From: an uncultured Enterobacter sp.
Lineage (GTDB): Bacteria; Pseudomonadota; Gammaproteobacteria; Enterobacterales; Enterobacteriaceae
Reading direction: 5' to 3'
DNA length: 8,905 bases
Assembly: GCA_946477805.1 (NCBI GenBank)
Contig: CAMKZP010000120.1
Span: forward strand, 1-8,905
Part shown: piece by piece, positions 6,096 through 8,905 of the stretch
Layout of the letters: every line of letters begins with the position of its first letter
Numbering within the stretch: the first letter of the stretch is position 1
The notes under the pieces: generated by a model
What the model was told of the DNA's origin: nothing
The model's database searches: none
What the model saw: the letters and a program-made list of their open reading frames with translations, nothing else
Made by a program: the position numbers and the translations under genes

Positions 6096-6384
6096 ACATA
6101 AACGCGGTAGCGCACCTGAAGTAAGTGCCCGCCGGGACGCTGAGCTCAAGGCGTTGGCTGATAAACCAGAAAGGGAAATTGATTACAGCGATATCCCTGC
6201 TACGGAGGATGAGCAGTGGTCCGGGGCGATGCGGGGAAAATTCTATCGACCACTCAAAACCCAGGCATCGGTACGTATTGACGCCGACGTGATGGAGTGG
6301 CTCAAACGGCCGGGGAAAGGTTACCAGACGCGGCTCAATGCCATTTTGCGTGAGGCGATGTTGCGCGATCAAAACAAAAAATAA
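6082..6384 (+). CDS. brnA: BrnA-family antitoxin
   Basis: A 100-residue antitoxin for BrnT. The N-terminal half is charged and probably flexible or toxin-binding (EVSARRDAELKALADKP, then DYSDIPATEDEQW at about 34-46). The C-terminal part at 59-95 (KTQASVRIDADVMEWLK, GYQTRLNAILREAML) is the ribbon-helix-helix DNA-binding domain characteristic of BrnA. I chose ATG 6082 because GAGGAG (6071-6076) lies five bases before it; a longer open frame from 5821 is only read-through of the frame inside brnT. The start lies 14 bases within brnT, so the antitoxin is translated by coupling or reinitiation. Control is most likely by autorepression at the palindromes before brnT. It ends at TAA 6382-6384. Confidence 0.92.
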   Translation: MSIVKHKRGSAPEVSARRDAELKALADKPEREIDYSDIPATEDEQWSGAMRGKFYRPLKTQASVRIDADVMEWLKRPGKGYQTRLNAILREAMLRDQNKK

Positions 6385-6411
6385 CAGAGGGCAGCGTCAG
6401 GCTGAGCACCC

Positions 6412-6430
6412 ATTTTCAGCGCCGGAAAAT
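6412..6430. repeat. Short inverted repeat downstream of brnA
   Basis: ATTTTC (6412-6417) and GAAAAT (6425-6430) are perfect inverted copies around AGCGCCG. GCTGA (6401-6405) and TCAGC (6416-6420) form a second, overlapping small stem. Neither is GC-rich with a U-run, so a rho-independent terminator for brnTA is possible but weak. No stronger terminator is seen before pac. Confidence 0.25.
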
Positions 6431-6445
6431 AGGATGGCGTAGACG

Positions 6446-6467
6446 TGATTCGCTTTAGATCACATTT
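6446..6467 (+). promoter_or_regulatory. Candidate PaaX operator core next to a CRP half-site, upstream of pac
   Basis: TGATTCGC (6446-6453) matches the core of the PaaX operator consensus as I recall it (WWTRTGATTCGYGWT); the flanks match only in part. Four bases on, AGATCACATTT (6457-6467) equals the right half of the consensus CRP site, but the left half is not present at the required spacing. In E. coli W, pac is known to be repressed by PaaX, relieved by phenylacetyl-CoA, and activated by cAMP-CRP. Finding both signals side by side here supports the same control, but binding has not been shown. Confidence 0.5.
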
Positions 6468-6483
6468 AAATATTAAGCGTATC

Positions 6484-6489
6484 AATAAT
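6484..6489 (+). promoter_or_regulatory. Candidate -10 box of pac
   Basis: AATAAT (5/6 to consensus) would start transcription near 6496-6497. This puts the centre of the CRP half-site (6456.5) at about -40, close to the -41.5 of class II CRP promoters, and would explain the absence of a -35 box. An alternative is GATAAT at 6536-6541, also 5/6, with start near 6548 and CRP at about -91. The sequence alone does not decide between them. Confidence 0.35.
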
Positions 6490-6584
6490 TAGCTATCAGA
6501 CTCACAGTTCGCACTGAAATCATTTCGGATGGATAGATAATAACCGCTCTGTTGCTAGTATCAACTCGCTAATCATACACCTGC

Positions 6585-6591
6585 GAGAGGA
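6585..6591 (+). promoter_or_regulatory. Ribosome binding site of pac
   Basis: GAGAGGA lies four bases before ATG 6596 and fixes that start. The protein beginning there has a complete signal peptide, whereas the next Met (residue 7) would remove its positively charged N-terminus. Confidence 0.75.
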
Positions 6592-6595
6592 TACA

Positions 6596-8905
6596 ATGAA
6601 AAACAGAAATCGTATGATCGTGAACTGTGTTGCTGCTTCCCTGATCTGTTCCTGGAGCCTGTCTGCGCGGGCGCAAACCGCGTCGACAGCGGTCAAAATT
6701 GTTCGTGATGAATACGGCATGCCGCATATTTACGCTGAGGATACCTACCGGCTGTTTTACGGCTATGGCTACGCGGTTGCCCAGGACAGGCTGTTCCAGA
6801 TGGAGATGGCCCGGCGCAGCACGCAGGGTACCGTTTCCGAAGTGCTCGGAAGAAAATTCGTCAGTTTTGACAAGGATATCCGCCAAAACTACTGGCCAGA
6901 CTCCATTCGGGCGCAAATCGCGGCGCTGCCGGAAGACGATAAAGCCATTCTGCAGGGCTATGCCGACGGCATGAACGCGTGGATAGATAAGGTGAACGCT
7001 GACCCCGGCGCGCTATTGCCTGCGCAGTTTACGACCTTCGGCTTTACCCCGAAGCGCTGGGAGCCGTTTGACGTGGCGATGGTGTTTGTCGGCACGATGG
7101 CGAACCGCTTCTCGGACAGCACCAGCGAAATAGACAACCTGGCGCTGCTGACGTCGCTGAAGGACAAATACGGCGAGCAGAAAGGCATGGCCGTGTTTAA
7201 CCAGCTGAAATGGCTGGTTAATCCGTCTGCGCCCACCACCATTGCCGCGCAGGAGAGCCATTACCCGATCGCATTTGACCTGGAAAATGCCCAAACGGCG
7301 CTGCTGCCGCGTTACGACCAGCCCGCGCCGATGCTCGACAGGCCGGCCAAAGGCGCTGACGGCGCGCTTCTGGCGTTAACGGCCACTCAGAACCGGGAAA
7401 CCGTCGCCGCGCAGTTTGCCCAAAGCGGTGCCAACGGTCCGGCGGGATACCCCACGACGAGCAATATGTGGGTGATTGGCAAAAACAAAGCGCAGAATGC
7501 GAAGGCGATAATGGTCAATGGCCCGCAGTTTGGCTGGTATGCCCCAGCCTATACCTACGGCATTGGTTTGCACGGCGCGGGATATGACGTCACCGGCAAT
7601 ACGCCGTTTGCCTATCCGGGGCTGGTGTTTGGGCACAACGGTGCCATTTCATGGGGTTCAACCGCCGGTTTCGGCGATGATGTCGATATTTATGCCGAGA
7701 AAATCTCGGCTAAAAAACCGGGCTATTACCAGCATAACGGTGAATGGGTGAAGATGTTGAGCCGCGAGGAGACCATTGCGGTGAAAGACGGGCAGTCGGA
7801 AACCTTTACCGTCTGGCGAACGCTGCACGGCAACGTGATCAAGACCGATTCTGCAACTCAGACGGCGTATGCCAAAGCGCGGGCGTGGGATGGCAAAGAG
7901 GTGGCGTCGCTGCTGGCGTGGACTCACCAGATGAAGGCTAAAAACTGGCAGGAGTGGACGCAGCAGGCGGCAAAACAGGCGCTAACCATCAACTGGTATT
8001 ACGCAGATATCAACGGCAACATCGGCTATGTGCATACGGGCGCTTATCCCCGGAGGCAGCCCGGCCACGACCCGCGTCTTCCCGTTCCCGGAACCGGCAG
8101 GTGGGACTGGAAGGGCGTGCTGCCTTTTGATGCCAATCCAAAAGTGTATAACCCGCAGTCGGGCTATATCGCTAACTGGAACAACTCGCCGCAAAAAGAG
8201 TATCCGGCTTCGGATCTGTTTGCCTTCCTGTGGGGCGGGGCGGATCGCGTGACGGAGATTGACCTGATCCTTGATAAACAGCCACGTTTCACCGCAGAGC
8301 AGGCCTGGGACGTTATCCGCAAAACCAGCCGTCAGGATCTCAACCTGCGGCTCTTCTTACCCGCACTGCAGAGCGCGACGGCCGGCCTGCCGGAGAACGA
8401 TCCGCGCCGTCAGATGGTGGCGCGGCTGGCGGAATGGGATGGCAAAAACGTGCTGAGCGGAGACGGCAAAACGTACCAACAGCCGGGTTCTGCCATTCTC
8501 AACGCGTGGCTTGCGAGCATGCTAAAGCGCACGGTTGTGGCGGCAGTGCCTGCGCCGTTTGGCAAGTGGTACAGCGCCAGCGGGTATGAAACGACGCAGG
8601 ACGGGCCTACCGGTTCGCTGAACATCAGCGTCGGGGCGAAAATATTGTTCGAGGCGCTACAGGGGGATAAATCGCCGATCCCACAGGCGGTCGATCTCTT
8701 TGGCGGCAAGCCGCAAAACGAGGTGGTGCTGGCCGCGCTTGATGAGGCCTGGCAGACGCTATCAGCACGTTATGGCACGGACGTCGCCCGGTGGAAAACC
8801 CCGGCCATGACCCTGACCTTCCGGGCGAATAACTTCTTCGGCGTGCCGCAGGCGGCGGCAGAAGAGGCGCGGCATCAGGCGGAGTATCAAAACCGTGGCA
8901 CGGAA
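6596..8905 (+). CDS. pac: Penicillin G acylase precursor (3' end beyond window)
   Basis: A periplasmic Ntn-hydrolase that cleaves the phenylacetyl side chain of penicillin G and other phenylacetyl amides and esters. There are 770 codons without a stop; the E. coli/Kluyvera precursor has 846 residues, so about 76 are missing at the window edge. Residues 1-26 are the signal peptide (MKNRNRMIVN start, ARA|QT cleavage). The alpha chain follows, with the substrate-pocket motif TMANRFSDS. A spacer leads to the autoprocessing site TTSNMW, where Ser289 (codon 7460-7462) becomes the N-terminal nucleophile of the beta chain. In beta numbering, Gln23, Phe24, Phe57, Ala69, the calcium ligands Asp73, Val75 and Asp76, the oxyanion Asn241 (codon 8180-8182), Asp252 and Arg263 are all present. 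No frameshift is seen and the enzyme should be active. The signal peptide differs from the E. coli one mainly around residues 13-28. Confidence 0.97.
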   Translation, partial: MKNRNRMIVNCVAASLICSWSLSARAQTASTAVKIVRDEYGMPHIYAEDTYRLFYGYGYAVAQDRLFQMEMARRSTQGTVSEVLGRKFVSFDKDIRQNYWPDSIRAQIAALPEDDKAILQGYADGMNAWIDKVNADPGALLPAQFTTFGFTPKRWEPFDVAMVFVGTMANRFSDSTSEIDNLALLTSLKDKYGEQKGMAVFNQLKWLVNPSAPTTIAAQESHYPIAFDLENAQTALLPRYDQPAPMLDRPAKGADGALLALTATQNRETVAAQFAQSGANGPAGYPTTSNMWVIGKNKAQNAKAIMVNGPQFGWYAPAYTYGIGLHGAGYDVTGNTPFAYPGLVFGHNGAISWGSTAGFGDDVDIYAEKISAKKPGYYQHNGEWVKMLSREETIAVKDGQSETFTVWRTLHGNVIKTDSATQTAYAKARAWDGKEVASLLAWTHQMKAKNWQEWTQQAAKQALTINWYYADINGNIGYVHTGAYPRRQPGHDPRLPVPGTGRWDWKGVLPFDANPKVYNPQSGYIANWNNSPQKEYPASDLFAFLWGGADRVTEIDLILDKQPRFTAEQAWDVIRKTSRQDLNLRLFLPALQSATAGLPENDPRRQMVARLAEWDGKNVLSGDGKTYQQPGSAILNAWLASMLKRTVVAAVPAPFGKWYSASGYETTQDGPTGSLNISVGAKILFEALQGDKSPIPQAVDLFGGKPQNEVVLAALDEAWQTLSARYGTDVARWKTPAMTLTFRANNFFGVPQAAAEEARHQAEYQNRGTE

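Noticed and set aside
6445..6465. Full CRP site GTGA...TCAC upstream of pac
   Set aside because: The two half-sites are 11 bases apart instead of 6, so it is not a canonical site. Only the right half is kept as a feature.
6552..6579. Promoter TTGCTA/CATACA directly before pac
   Set aside because: The -10 box matches only 3/6, and the transcript would begin inside the ribosome binding site.
1..8905. tRNA, rRNA, CRISPR array, insertion sequence, integrase or attachment site
   Set aside because: None was seen on either strand. The TA modules lack flanking terminal repeats or visible target duplications, so they are not called as mobile elements.

Overview
The window comes from the chromosome of a Gram-negative enteric bacterium (Enterobacteriaceae; the Enterobacter, Kluyvera, Lelliottia and Leclercia group fits best). 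The reasons are the GC-rich core genes, a YjiN-type DUF445 protein, and a penicillin G acylase that reads almost collinearly with the E. coli/Kluyvera enzyme as I remember it. Genus and species cannot be fixed from this sequence alone.

Layout. (1) Bases 1-734: the C-terminal half of an aldehyde dehydrogenase, cut by the window edge. (2) 735-1529, minus strand: a type II toxin-antitoxin (TA) pair, a TacA-like DUF1778 ribbon-helix-helix antitoxin followed by a TacT-like GNAT toxin. It has its own promoter and a candidate operator at about 1566-1617. (3) 1771-4371, plus strand: a tightly overlapping three-gene operon of a MarR regulator, an HlyD-type periplasmic adaptor and a DUF2955 inner-membrane permease. 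It looks like a self-regulated efflux system of the aromatic-acid-exporter type, with no outer-membrane component visible. (4) 4341-5639, minus strand: a DUF445 (YjiN-like) membrane protein whose 3' end overlaps the permease gene by 31 bases. (5) 5808-6384, plus strand: a second type II TA pair, BrnT toxin and BrnA antitoxin, overlapping by 14 bases. (6) 6596-8905, plus strand: penicillin G acylase (pac), 770 codons seen, cut by the right edge.

How it fits together. The core genes are GC-rich, while parts of both TA modules are clearly poorer in GC (hand counts: 42/60 GC at 301-360 in the dehydrogenase, 23/60 at 781-840 in the GNAT gene, 26/60 at 5821-5880 in brnT). The TA modules sit exactly at the boundaries between functional blocks, so the region reads as a mosaic accessory locus. 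The pac upstream region carries a PaaX-operator-like core and a CRP half-site side by side. This suggests the phenylacetate and cAMP control known for pac in E. coli is retained here.

No tRNA, rRNA, CRISPR array, insertion sequence or integrase is visible. No gene-free stretch exceeds 300 bases. The three gaps (1530-1770, 5640-5807, 6385-6595) are regulatory and are described below. I do not see an obviously new multi-gene system. The most interesting points are the pac control region, the two TA insertions and several candidate operators.
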